Assembly: GCF_002940065.1 (NCBI RefSeq) | Contig: NZ_MDEJ01000014.1 | Location: forward strand, 1 to 47,681 | Source: Xanthomonas populi | Lineage (GTDB): Bacteria > Pseudomonadota > Gammaproteobacteria > Xanthomonadales > Xanthomonadaceae | Direction of reading: 5' to 3' | DNA: 47,681 bases | Program-made: the position numbers and the translations under genes | Part shown: positions 18,501-26,341 of the stretch, one piece after another | How positions within the stretch are numbered: position 1 is the stretch's first letter | How the letters are laid out: the number at the start of each line of letters is the position of its first letter | The notes under the pieces: generated by a model | What the model was told of the DNA's origin: nothing | The model's input: only the letters and a program-made list of their open reading frames with translations | The model's database searches: none

Positions 18501-19210
18501 TCACCCTCCCCAGGGCGCGGGCGGCAATGCGACCGGCTTGGTGAGATCGAATGCGACCCGGAACAACCTTCCGCCTGGACGGCTCAATTCGTAGACGACG
18601 CTGCGGCCTGGCTGAATTTCCAGCGTCCAGGTGTTGCTCAGTGAGGCGGTCGAGCCGAGGCATTTTAATAGCGCGATGGACTCGGCATCGACCGGGAATG
18701 CCCGCCGATGCGCACTGTCGGCAGTGACGTTATCGCCGCCGTATTGCGTTAATGCGTCCGCGCTGCCGTCGACATGACGATGATCGTGCTTGAGGCGCAG
18801 GACGGTGTCGATACGCGTCAGCACTCAGGTACGCGAGGGTCATCACCCACATGGAAGGGCACCCGCGATTGGCGCGCCGGGGCATCGCAGCCGCGCACAT
18901 GCATCACCAGCGGTTTGTCGGCGAACGCGTTTGGCGTAGCAGAGACGGGCAGATCGAGAATCACGCGGCCTGCGAAGGCCTGGCCGCAGTGTGCGGCGAG
19001 CGCGGCCAGAGAGCGGTGGCGGGCGCGGCGCTTATCGGTGTGGGCGACGTCGCGGACCTGGACGTAGAAACAAGTGATGCATCCGCCCACGGCGACGACC
19101 AGCATCAGCAAGGCCAGCACTGGAATAGCCAACGAAATATGGCGAGCAGCCTGCTTCGCTGCGCTCAGCGGCACGCCGCCCTCCCGCCTGCGCGCGCGGC
19201 CGTGGATCAT
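18501..19210 (-). pseudogene. Broken conserved membrane-anchored protein (frameshift plus stop)
   Basis: A first frame (19210 down to 18818) encodes a membrane anchor (ISLAIPVLALLMLVVAVGGC) and a domain ending PFHVGDDPRVPEC and a stop. The next frame (18824 down to 18501) continues as VLTRIDTVLRLKHDHRHVDGS, then ALTQYGGD, FPVDAESIALL and FRVAFDLTKPVALPPAPW. From memory, xanthomonad relatives read SRTWVLTR across this junction. Here the second frame reads SRT-stop-VLTR, so both a one-base shift and a TGG-to-TGA change seem to have occurred. An alternative is two coupled genes overlapping at GTGCTGA. It overlaps fmdB by 4 bp. Confidence 0.6.
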
Positions 19211-19512
19211 GCCGGATCGGATGCTGGTTTGGACGCGGGCTTGGCAGCGGGCTTGCTCTCGGCGACCGCGGCCGGCTTGGCATCGCCACCTGCACTGCTG
19301 CGGTCGGTGAGGTTTTTCTTCTTCTCGCCCGCCGACTTGAAGTCGGTCTCGTACCAGCCGCTACCGGACAGACGGAACGACGGCGCGGTGATCTGGCGCT
19401 TGATCGTGGCCGCCGCGCAGGCCGGGCAGGTTTGCGGGTCGGGGTCGGCCATCTTCTGCAAGCGGTCGAAGGCGTGGCCGCAGGTGGTGCACTGGAAACC
19501 GTAGATGGGCAT
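19207..19512 (-). CDS. FmdB-family putative regulatory zinc-ribbon protein
   Basis: A 101-residue protein that opens with MPIYGFQCTTCGHAFDRLQKM and continues DPQTCPACAAATIKRQITAPSFRLSGSGWYETDF, the hallmark of FmdB/zinc-ribbon proteins, with paired Cys motifs CTTC and CPAC likely binding one zinc. The C-terminal third is Ala/Lys/Pro-rich (KPAAKPASKPASDPA) and probably disordered. Function is unknown; in many genomes a gene of this type lies upstream of aspS. Here a decayed gene and the opposite-strand DUF3011 gene lie between them. Confidence 0.88.
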   Translation of the reverse strand: MPIYGFQCTTCGHAFDRLQKMADPDPQTCPACAAATIKRQITAPSFRLSGSGWYETDFKSAGEKKKNLTDRSSAGGDAKPAAVAESKPAAKPASKPASDPA

Positions 19513-19982
19513 GGCAGAATCAGCTGAAGACGATGCAGGGGCGCAGATTCTAGACGGATGCGAGCAAGTACGTGCAGTCGTCCTTCTGCGCGATAGGCAC
19601 GCGGGAGCTGGTTGCGGGCGACAGGCATCGATCAATGTCCGCTTCGACATGGCTGCACGATAACCATAGATGTTCGACGTTGCGGTTATGCATCTGCAGA
19701 TGCAAGACATGAGAACGCCAAACGCGCATGCCGAGGTCTCCAGCAAACGTGACGATTTCTCGTCAGGTCAGCGCGACTGCGCGGAATACACAATGCGTCA
19801 CGCAGCCCGCAAAAAACCCGGCGCTTGGCGCCGACCTGGCGACGACCAGGTGCTGTCGAGAGCCTTAGAGACGAGCCGCTTGGATCAGGCAGCAACACCC
19901 GTTTCGATCAAGCCGCCACACACCGGCCTGCTACACTCGAACACGTGATCGACGCGCCTTTTCCCCCACAAGAGCCGCATCC
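19513..19982. other. 470-bp intergenic region with an orphan terminator
   Basis: No convincing protein gene lies between fmdB (leftward) and the MFS gene (rightward). The main structure is a minus-strand terminator-like double hairpin at 19811-19851, listed separately. The plus-strand promoter of the MFS gene should lie in its right part; a TACACT at about 19932 is a possible -10 but I see no matching -35. Confidence 0.6.
19811..19851 (-). terminator. Intrinsic terminator pointing left, no gene upstream (possible sRNA 3' end)
   Basis: Read on the minus strand, ACCTGG/CCAGGT (19846-19851 with 19834-19839) forms one hairpin. CGGCGC/GCGCCG (19828-19833 with 19819-19824) forms the next, followed after GGG by six T (19811-19816). 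This is the standard form of a Rho-independent terminator with a preceding stem. No minus-strand gene ends here, so it may end a small RNA transcribed from within 19852-19980, or stop antisense transcription. Confidence 0.65.
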
Positions 19983-21227
19983 ATGGTGCGACTGACCGCC
20001 TTATTGCTGGGCGTGGCCCTGTTGCTGACCGGCAGCGGGCTGCTCGGCACGTTGGTTGCCGTGCGCGGTGGTCAGGCCGGCTTCGACGCGCGTGCGCTGG
20101 GCCTGATCATGTCCGGGTATTTTGCCGGCTTCTTCCTCGGCACCTTTTTTGCGCCATCGCTGATTCGCCGCATCGGGCACATCCGTGCATTCGCCTTTTA
20201 CGCAGCCTTGGCCGCTATTGCAGTGCTGCTGCATCCGATCTGGTTGAACGCCTGGGGATGGGGATTGCTGCGGCTGGTCACCGGCGCAGCGTTGGTCGGC
20301 CTGTACACGGTGATCGAAAGCTGGCTCAACGCCGAGCCGGATGCACGCCGACGCAGCCGGGTGTTTTCGGTGTACATGGCGATCAATCTCTCCGCGCTGG
20401 CGCTGGGCCAGATCCTGCTCACGGCCGGCGATGCGCGTGCGCCGGCGATGTTCACGCTGACGGCGATTCTGATCTGCGCGGCAGTGATGCCGGTGATGAG
20501 TACGCGACTGATTCCGCCCGAGGTGCCGCACGTCTCGCGCTTGCGCCTGAAAACGCTGTACGCGTTGGCGCCGGTAGCGACCATCGGCGCGGGTTTGTCG
20601 GGCTTGGCGATGGGTGCGTTCTGGGGCTTGTTGCCGGTGTATGCCAACCGCATCGGGCTGGATGCCGATGGTGTGGCGATGTTCATGCTCACCGCCATCA
20701 TCGGCGGCGCGGTGTTGCAGTGGCCGATCGGGCGCATCAGCGATGGGCATGACCGACGCATCGGGCTGGTCACGGTGAGCGTGCTGGCGGCCGGCATCGC
20801 GATTGCCGCCGCCGTGCCGATGGTGCAGGCGCAGACCACCATGTTGTTCGTGCTGTTCTTCGTGTACGGCGGGTTGGCGTTCTCGCTGTATCCGTTTGCG
20901 GTGGCGCATATGCTCGATTACCTGCCGCGCGAAGATCTGTTGTCCGGCTGCAGCAGTTTGTTGCTGGTGCATGGCGTGGGCGCGGCGATCGGCCCAGCCT
21001 TGGCCGGTGGCGCAATGCAGAAATTCGGGCCTGCGGCACTTCCGGTGTATTTCGCGGTGATGCTGCTGGCACTGGCAGGCTTCACCCTGGCGCGACTGCT
21101 GCGTTTTGCGCGCCGCCGCACGCATCCCATCGCGTTCCGTCCGATGCTGCGCACCACGCCATCGGCGCTGGAATTGATACCGGAAACCCAGCAAACCGAA
21201 GCAACGCCAAACACTAAGAACGGCTGA
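19983..21227 (+). CDS. MFS transporter, YcaD-like
   Basis: A 414-residue major facilitator superfamily protein with about 12 membrane helices. It begins VRLTALLLGVALLLTGSGLLGTLVAVRGG and has YFAGFFLGTFFAPSLIRRIGHIRAF, corresponding to the loop 2-3 motif; LYTVIESWLNAEPDARRRSRVFSVYM is characteristic of the YcaD-type subgroup. The second half repeats the pattern with GRISDGHDRRIG. A polar tail of about 45 residues follows the last helix (ARRRTHPIAF onward). Substrate is unknown. It stands alone on the plus strand. Confidence 0.88.
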   Translation: MVRLTALLLGVALLLTGSGLLGTLVAVRGGQAGFDARALGLIMSGYFAGFFLGTFFAPSLIRRIGHIRAFAFYAALAAIAVLLHPIWLNAWGWGLLRLVTGAALVGLYTVIESWLNAEPDARRRSRVFSVYMAINLSALALGQILLTAGDARAPAMFTLTAILICAAVMPVMSTRLIPPEVPHVSRLRLKTLYALAPVATIGAGLSGLAMGAFWGLLPVYANRIGLDADGVAMFMLTAIIGGAVLQWPIGRISDGHDRRIGLVTVSVLAAGIAIAAAVPMVQAQTTMLFVLFFVYGGLAFSLYPFAVAHMLDYLPREDLLSGCSSLLLVHGVGAAIGPALAGGAMQKFGPAALPVYFAVMLLALAGFTLARLLRFARRRTHPIAFRPMLRTTPSALELIPETQQTEATPNTKNG

Positions 21228-21396
21228 AAAAATGCCTTCGCTTGGGTCTATTGCAGAGCGGTTTATCTGCCGTTTGACTGCAAGTCGACTACTGGTCTGC
21301 GACTTTGCTGCAGGCCCTTGCCTGCCCAGCATCGCAGGACACGCCGCAAGGACGTCGATGTCGGGTGCGGGCGCGAAGCGCAGCGAGGCGCCCGCC

Positions 21397-23256
21397 CTAC
21401 GCCCCCTCAATCAACTCCATCCACGCCGCCTCGGCAGCCGCCAACTGCTGCCCAGTCGCTTCGCGATCGCGGCCCAGTAAGGCCATCTTCTCGCTGTCGG
21501 GGTAGTTGGCCGGATTGGCCAGTTGCCGGTCCAGTTCCGCCAACGCCGCTTCCAGCTCGCCGACGCGCTTTTCGGCGCTAACCAGCTTGTGCGGGTTGAC
21601 GACTTTCTTTGGCGGTAGCGGTTTGGTCGGCGGTGGCGGGGTCGGGGCGACCTCGGCCATCTTCTGCTTGGTGCCCTGCGCGGCGGGGCGGCTGCGCAGC
21701 CAGGCGGCGTATTCGTCCAGATCGCCGGCGAACGGTTCGACCACGCCGTCGGCCACGCGCCAGAAGCTGTCGCAGACCAGGCCGATCAGATGGCGGTCAT
21801 GCGAGACCATCACGATGGCGCCTTCGAAATCGCTGAGCGCTTCGGCCAGCGCCTCGCGCATTTCCAGGTCCAGGTGGTTGGTGGGTTCGTCGAGCAACAG
21901 CACGTTCGGCTGCTGCCAGGCGATCAAGGCCAGCGCCAGACGTGCGCGCTCGCCGCCGGAGAAACCGTCCACCACTTCGAAGGCGCGGTCGCCAGCGAAG
22001 TTCCACTTGCCCAGGAAGTCGCGGAACGCCTGATTGGAGCCATCCGGCGATAGGTCGCGGAAGTGATCCATCGGCGATTGGCCTTCCTGCAACGACTCCA
22101 CCGTGTGCTGGGCGAAGTAGCCGATACGCAAATCCGGATGCGCACTGCGCTCGCCAGCCAGCGGCGCCAATTCGCCCACCAAGGTCTTGACCAGCGTGGT
22201 CTTACCCGCACCGTTGGGACCCAGCAGGCCGATGCGATCGCCCGCCTCCAATCCAAAGCCGACATCGTGCAGGATCACCGAATCGGCGCCGTAGCCGGCG
22301 TCCAGATGATTCAGCCGGATCAGCGAAAACGGCAGCCGATTCGGCTGGGCGAATTCGATACGGAATTCGCGCTCGGCGCGCACCGCCTCGGTGCCGGCCA
22401 TCTTGGCCAGCCGCTTCATACGGCTCTGCGCCTGGCTGGCCTTGCTGGCCTGCGCCTTGAAGCGGTCGATGAAGCTCTGCAGATGCGCGCGCTCGGCCTG
22501 GCCCTTGTCGTGCGCGATCTGCTGCTGGCGCAGGTGTTCGATGCGCTGGCGTTCGAAATCGGTATAGCCACCGACGTACAGCTTGGCGGTGCCGCCGTGC
22601 AGATGCAGCGTATGCGTGGCCACGTTGTCGAGGAACTCGCGGTCATGCGAAATCAGCAGCAAGGTGCCCGGGTACTTGAGCAGCCATTGCTCCAGCCACA
22701 GCACCGCGTCCATATCCAGATGGTTGGTCGGTTCGTCCAGCAGCAGCAGGTCGCTGGGCATCATCAGCGCGCGTGCCAGATTCAACCGCACGCGCCAGCC
22801 ACCGGAGAACGAGGACACTGCGCGGTGGTGGGTGTCGGCCGGGAAGCCCAGGCCGTGCAGCAACTTGCCCGCGCGCGCTTCGGCGTCGTAGGCACCCAGT
22901 TCGGCCATCTTCTGGTGCGCGTTGGCGACCGCCTCCCAGTCCTCGCGCGCGGTGGCCGCCGCCTCTTCCTGCAGGATGGCCGAGACCTCGATGTCGCCAC
23001 CAAGCACGAACGACAGCGACGGATCGGGCAGCGACGGGGTTTCCTGCGAGACGCTGGCGGTGCGCACCTTGCCGGGCAGGTCGACATCGCCCTTGTCCGC
23101 TTCCAGTTCGCCCTTTACCGCAGCGAACAGGCTCGACTTGCCGGTGCCATTAAGGCCCACCACACCGACGCGGTAGCCGGCATGCATGGTCAGGTCGACG
23201 TTGGACAACAGCAGACGCTCGCCGCGTCGCATGGAGAAGTTGCGCAGGGAAATCAT
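21397..23256 (-). CDS. ABC-F family ATPase, YheS-like
   Basis: A 619-residue ABC-F protein with two ATPase domains and no membrane helices; such proteins act on the ribosome (translation factors or antibiotic protection). The start at 23256 (MISLRNFSMRRGERLLLSNV) is the family form. Domain 1 has Walker A GLNGTGKSSL near 35, signature SSFSGGWRVRLNLA and Walker B with DEPTNHLDMDAV. Domain 2 has GPNGAGKTTL, FSGGERARLALAL and DEPTNHLDLEM. The linker (about 230-300) is charged and helical (QQQIAHDKGQAERAHL). The C-terminal tail is a Lys/Glu-rich coiled coil (SAEKRVGELEAALAELDRQL). It is divergent from the first TonB receptor. Confidence 0.93.
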   Translation of the reverse strand: MISLRNFSMRRGERLLLSNVDLTMHAGYRVGVVGLNGTGKSSLFAAVKGELEADKGDVDLPGKVRTASVSQETPSLPDPSLSFVLGGDIEVSAILQEEAAATAREDWEAVANAHQKMAELGAYDAEARAGKLLHGLGFPADTHHRAVSSFSGGWRVRLNLARALMMPSDLLLLDEPTNHLDMDAVLWLEQWLLKYPGTLLLISHDREFLDNVATHTLHLHGGTAKLYVGGYTDFERQRIEHLRQQQIAHDKGQAERAHLQSFIDRFKAQASKASQAQSRMKRLAKMAGTEAVRAEREFRIEFAQPNRLPFSLIRLNHLDAGYGADSVILHDVGFGLEAGDRIGLLGPNGAGKTTLVKTLVGELAPLAGERSAHPDLRIGYFAQHTVESLQEGQSPMDHFRDLSPDGSNQAFRDFLGKWNFAGDRAFEVVDGFSGGERARLALALIAWQQPNVLLLDEPTNHLDLEMREALAEALSDFEGAIVMVSHDRHLIGLVCDSFWRVADGVVEPFAGDLDEYAAWLRSRPAAQGTKQKMAEVAPTPPPPTKPLPPKKVVNPHKLVSAEKRVGELEAALAELDRQLANPANYPDSEKMALLGRDREATGQQLAAAEAAWMELIEGA

Positions 23257-23441
23257 TGATGGACAGTCCGATAGAACGAAAAGGAATGAGCAGATGAGCA
23301 GCATTCCTGCGACGCCATTCTAGCGTTAACGAATAATTAGCGCCTTCAGGCTGGCCGCTGCCTTCATTCGCGATCGGCTTTCTTGCGCCCAGGCTTTGCC
23401 CAGTCTTGTTGGTCCTGCTTGGACCCTTGTTTGGAGTTGTC

Positions 23442-25829
23442 ATGAATACCCCGCTGTCCACGCTCGCAGCCGCCGTCGTTGCGGCGCTGCTCGCCCCCCC
23501 CGCCCTTGCCCAGACCACCGCACCGGCGACTGCCACCGCCAACACGCTCGATACGGTCATCGTCACTGGTACTCGCGTATCCGACCGCACCGTGGCCGAA
23601 TCGCAGTCGCCGATCGACATCATCAGCGCCGAGTCGTTGCAGGCCACCGGCACCTCGGAGCTGGCCACCGCGCTGGCACGCGCACTGCCCTCGCTGAACT
23701 TCCCGCGCCCTGCATTGAGCGACGGCACCAGCGCAATCCGCCCAGCCCAGCTGCGTGGCTTGTCGCCGGATCAGGTGCTGGTACTGGTCAACGGCAAGCG
23801 CCGCCACACCTCATCGCTGCTCAATCTCAACGGCACGATCGGTCGGGGCGCGGCAGCGGTGGATCTGAACACCATTCCAGTCGCCGCCATCGCGCGCGTG
23901 GAAGTGCTGCGCGACGGCGCCTCGGCGCAATACGGCTCCGATGCCATCGCCGGCGTGATCAACATCGTGCTCAAGGGCGCTGAAAAGGGCGGCAGCCTGC
24001 AGGCCGGTTTCGGCCAGTATTCGGCCGGCGACGGCAGCAATGACGAGCTATACGGCGACACTGGCGTGGCTTATGGCGGCGATCGCGGCTGGCTGCATGT
24101 GGCCGCGCAGCTCAATCAGCAGGACCCCACCAACCGTGCACGCGCTTATGCCGGCACACCTAGCGTTTCGCAGCCGGCCGTCGGCCAGAAGGCGTTCAAG
24201 ATCGGCGACCCCGACGTCAACGCGCAGGCGGTGTCGGCCAATACCGAATTCGCCTTCAGCGACCGTATCACCGGTTATGCGTTCGCCACTGCCAGCAACC
24301 GCGACATCACCTCGTTCGCGTTCTTCCGTGCGCCGGGCAGCACCACCCAGAACATCCTGTCGGTCTATCCGCAGGGCTTTCTGCCGGAAATCCAGACCTA
24401 CGCCAAGGACCGCTCGCTGGTGGCTGGCGTGCGTGGATCGACGGCCAGCGGTTGGGACTGGGATGCCAGCTACAACTACGGCTATAACAAAATCGATTTC
24501 CACACCCGCAACACGCTCAACGTGAGCCTGGGGCCGACCTCGCCGACCTCCTTTTACGACGGCGCGCTGGAGACCACGCAGAACATCGTCAATCTGGACG
24601 TCAAGCGCGGCTTCGATTGGGGCCTTGCGTATCCGGTGACGGTGGCTTTCGGTGCCGAATACCGCAACGAAAAGTGGAACCAGTCGCCGGGTGAAGTGAG
24701 CTCGTATTTCCAGAGCGGCACCTTGGCCGGCGGTGCGCAGGGCTTTGGCGGATTCGCGCCAAGCGTGTCGGGGCAGTATTCGCGTGACAGCTACGCCCTG
24801 TATGCCGATCTGGAAGCCGACTTCACCGATACGTTCTCCGCCGGCCTGGCCGGCCGCTACGAGGACTACGACGATTTCGGCAGCCAGGCCTCGGGCAAGT
24901 TGTCGGGGCGCTATGCGTTCACCGACAAGATCGCGCTGCGTGGCACGGTGTCGTCGGGCTTCCGTGCGCCGTCGCTGGCGCAGCAGTATTTCCAGTCCAC
25001 CAGCACCACCTTCCTGGCCGGCAATCCGACCCCGTTCGAGATCCGCACCTTCCCGGCCGACAGCAGCGTGGCGGGCGCCTTGGGTGCCGAGCCGCTGGAT
25101 GCAGAAACCTCGCTGTCCTACAGCCTGGGCCTGGTGTCGCAGCCAACCGATGCGCTCTACCTCACCGTGGATGCGTACCAGATCGATGTGGACGACCGCA
25201 TCGTGCTCTCGTCCAACCTCACCGGCACCGGCGTGCGCAACCTGTTGGAGTCGCAGGGCATCTTCGGTATCAACGGCGGGCGCTACTTCACCAATGCGGT
25301 GGATACGCGCACACGCGGTGTGGACGTGGTCGGCAGCTACCGCTGGCAGCTCGCCGCCAGCAGCGTGGACCTGACCGCCGGCTACAACTACTCGGAAACC
25401 CAGATCCGCCGCGTCGCTGACAACCCGGCCGCGTTGTCTGCCAATGGGCTGAGCCTGGAGCGCATCGACCGCACCGAACGTGGTCGCATCGAAGAAGGCT
25501 TCCCGCGCGACAAGTTCCTGATCAATGGCAGCTGGAATCTGGAGCACTGGACGCTGGCGCTGGGTGCAACGCGCTATGGCAAGTACAGCACCCGCCCGGC
25601 CGCAGCGGTCAACGACCAGACCTTCGATGCCAACTGGGTGGTGGATGCCTCGGCCAGCTACAAGGTCGATCGCTGGACGCTGACGCTGGGCGCGGACAAT
25701 CTGCTGGACGAGTATCCGGACGAGAACACCTTCGCCAACTCCACCAGTGGGCAGTTCCCATACAGCAATCTGTCGCCGTTCGGTTTCAACGGTGCCTACG
25801 TGTACGGCCGTATCAACTATCGCTGGTAA
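23442..25829 (+). CDS. TonB-dependent receptor, first of three tandem paralogues
   Basis: A 795-residue outer-membrane active transporter. The ATG at 23442 follows GGAG by five bases; the signal peptide is NTPLSTLAAAVVAALLAPPALAQ. A TonB-box-like DTVIVTGTRVSD comes next, then the plug: SPIDIISAESLQATG, LNFPRPALSDG, LRGLSPDQVLVLVNGKRRH, RVEVLRDGASAQYGSDAIAGV. The 22-strand barrel ends in an aromatic residue (VYGRINYRW), as needed for BAM recognition. Barrel hallmarks such as FDWGLAYPVTVAFGAEYRNE and LRGTVSSGFRAPSLAQQY recur in the next two genes. Ligand unknown; no Fur box is evident upstream. Confidence 0.93.
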   Translation: MNTPLSTLAAAVVAALLAPPALAQTTAPATATANTLDTVIVTGTRVSDRTVAESQSPIDIISAESLQATGTSELATALARALPSLNFPRPALSDGTSAIRPAQLRGLSPDQVLVLVNGKRRHTSSLLNLNGTIGRGAAAVDLNTIPVAAIARVEVLRDGASAQYGSDAIAGVINIVLKGAEKGGSLQAGFGQYSAGDGSNDELYGDTGVAYGGDRGWLHVAAQLNQQDPTNRARAYAGTPSVSQPAVGQKAFKIGDPDVNAQAVSANTEFAFSDRITGYAFATASNRDITSFAFFRAPGSTTQNILSVYPQGFLPEIQTYAKDRSLVAGVRGSTASGWDWDASYNYGYNKIDFHTRNTLNVSLGPTSPTSFYDGALETTQNIVNLDVKRGFDWGLAYPVTVAFGAEYRNEKWNQSPGEVSSYFQSGTLAGGAQGFGGFAPSVSGQYSRDSYALYADLEADFTDTFSAGLAGRYEDYDDFGSQASGKLSGRYAFTDKIALRGTVSSGFRAPSLAQQYFQSTSTTFLAGNPTPFEIRTFPADSSVAGALGAEPLDAETSLSYSLGLVSQPTDALYLTVDAYQIDVDDRIVLSSNLTGTGVRNLLESQGIFGINGGRYFTNAVDTRTRGVDVVGSYRWQLAASSVDLTAGYNYSETQIRRVADNPAALSANGLSLERIDRTERGRIEEGFPRDKFLINGSWNLEHWTLALGATRYGKYSTRPAAAVNDQTFDANWVVDASASYKVDRWTLTLGADNLLDEYPDENTFANSTSGQFPYSNLSPFGFNGAYVYGRINYRW

Positions 25830-26341
25830 GTTCTGCGGCTGCAACGTTCTACGTTTGACCACGCCCCGGCCGCTCCGGGCACGTGTGCGTTTTAAGACAT
25901 GGCAGCCTGTGTCGCGTTGGCCTCGATTGCAACAACGCTGCTGCCAATGTGCAGCAACGTGATGCATGTCACCACGCGCACGCATGCGTGATTCCGAGCG
26001 CGACACCCGCGCAGCGGTCTCCGCCGTGCTGCGCAATACCGCACCCATGCGGCGTAGATCACGTTTTTATGCCCAAGTCTCATAACTGGTATCGATGTCC
26101 AAGATGGTGCGAGCAAGGCCTTGCCACAGTAGCTCTGGTGCACGCAGCGCATCACTTTGGTGCACGATGACAACGATGGCAAAATCGCGTCGTACATGAC
26201 GGTTGCACGCGCAACATAACCAAAATTTGACATATCGTTACGCGTGGTTAAAGGTTGCGGACGCACCGCAGCTGCCGCAACGGACGCGGCCCGGGAGGGG
26301 CCACTGCGATGCATCCGTTCCCCACTCGGAGTTGTCACCGC
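25830..26341. other. 512-bp gap between the first and second TonB receptors
   Basis: No protein gene or RNA gene is convincing here. The best signal is a TTGACA at 26227-26232 listed as a possible promoter. A GGAG at 26327 lies about 11 bases before the downstream ATG. Confidence 0.5.
26227..26254 (+). promoter_or_regulatory. Possible sigma-70-like promoter of the second TonB receptor
   Basis: A perfect TTGACA (26227-26232) is followed 15-16 bases later by TTAAAG/TAAAGG (26248-26254), a weak -10. It lies in a relatively AT-rich patch (CAAAATTTGACATATC) about 90 bases before the start codon. No transcript data support it. Confidence 0.35.

Noticed and set aside
20001-21410. 469-codon minus-strand frame over the MFS gene
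   Set aside because: Gln/Arg/His-rich with no domain, shadow of the transporter gene.
24048-26048. 666-codon open frame on the minus strand across the first TonB receptor
   Set aside because: It is antisense to a clear receptor gene, has no recognisable domains, and long antisense frames are common in GC-rich DNA with strong third-position GC.
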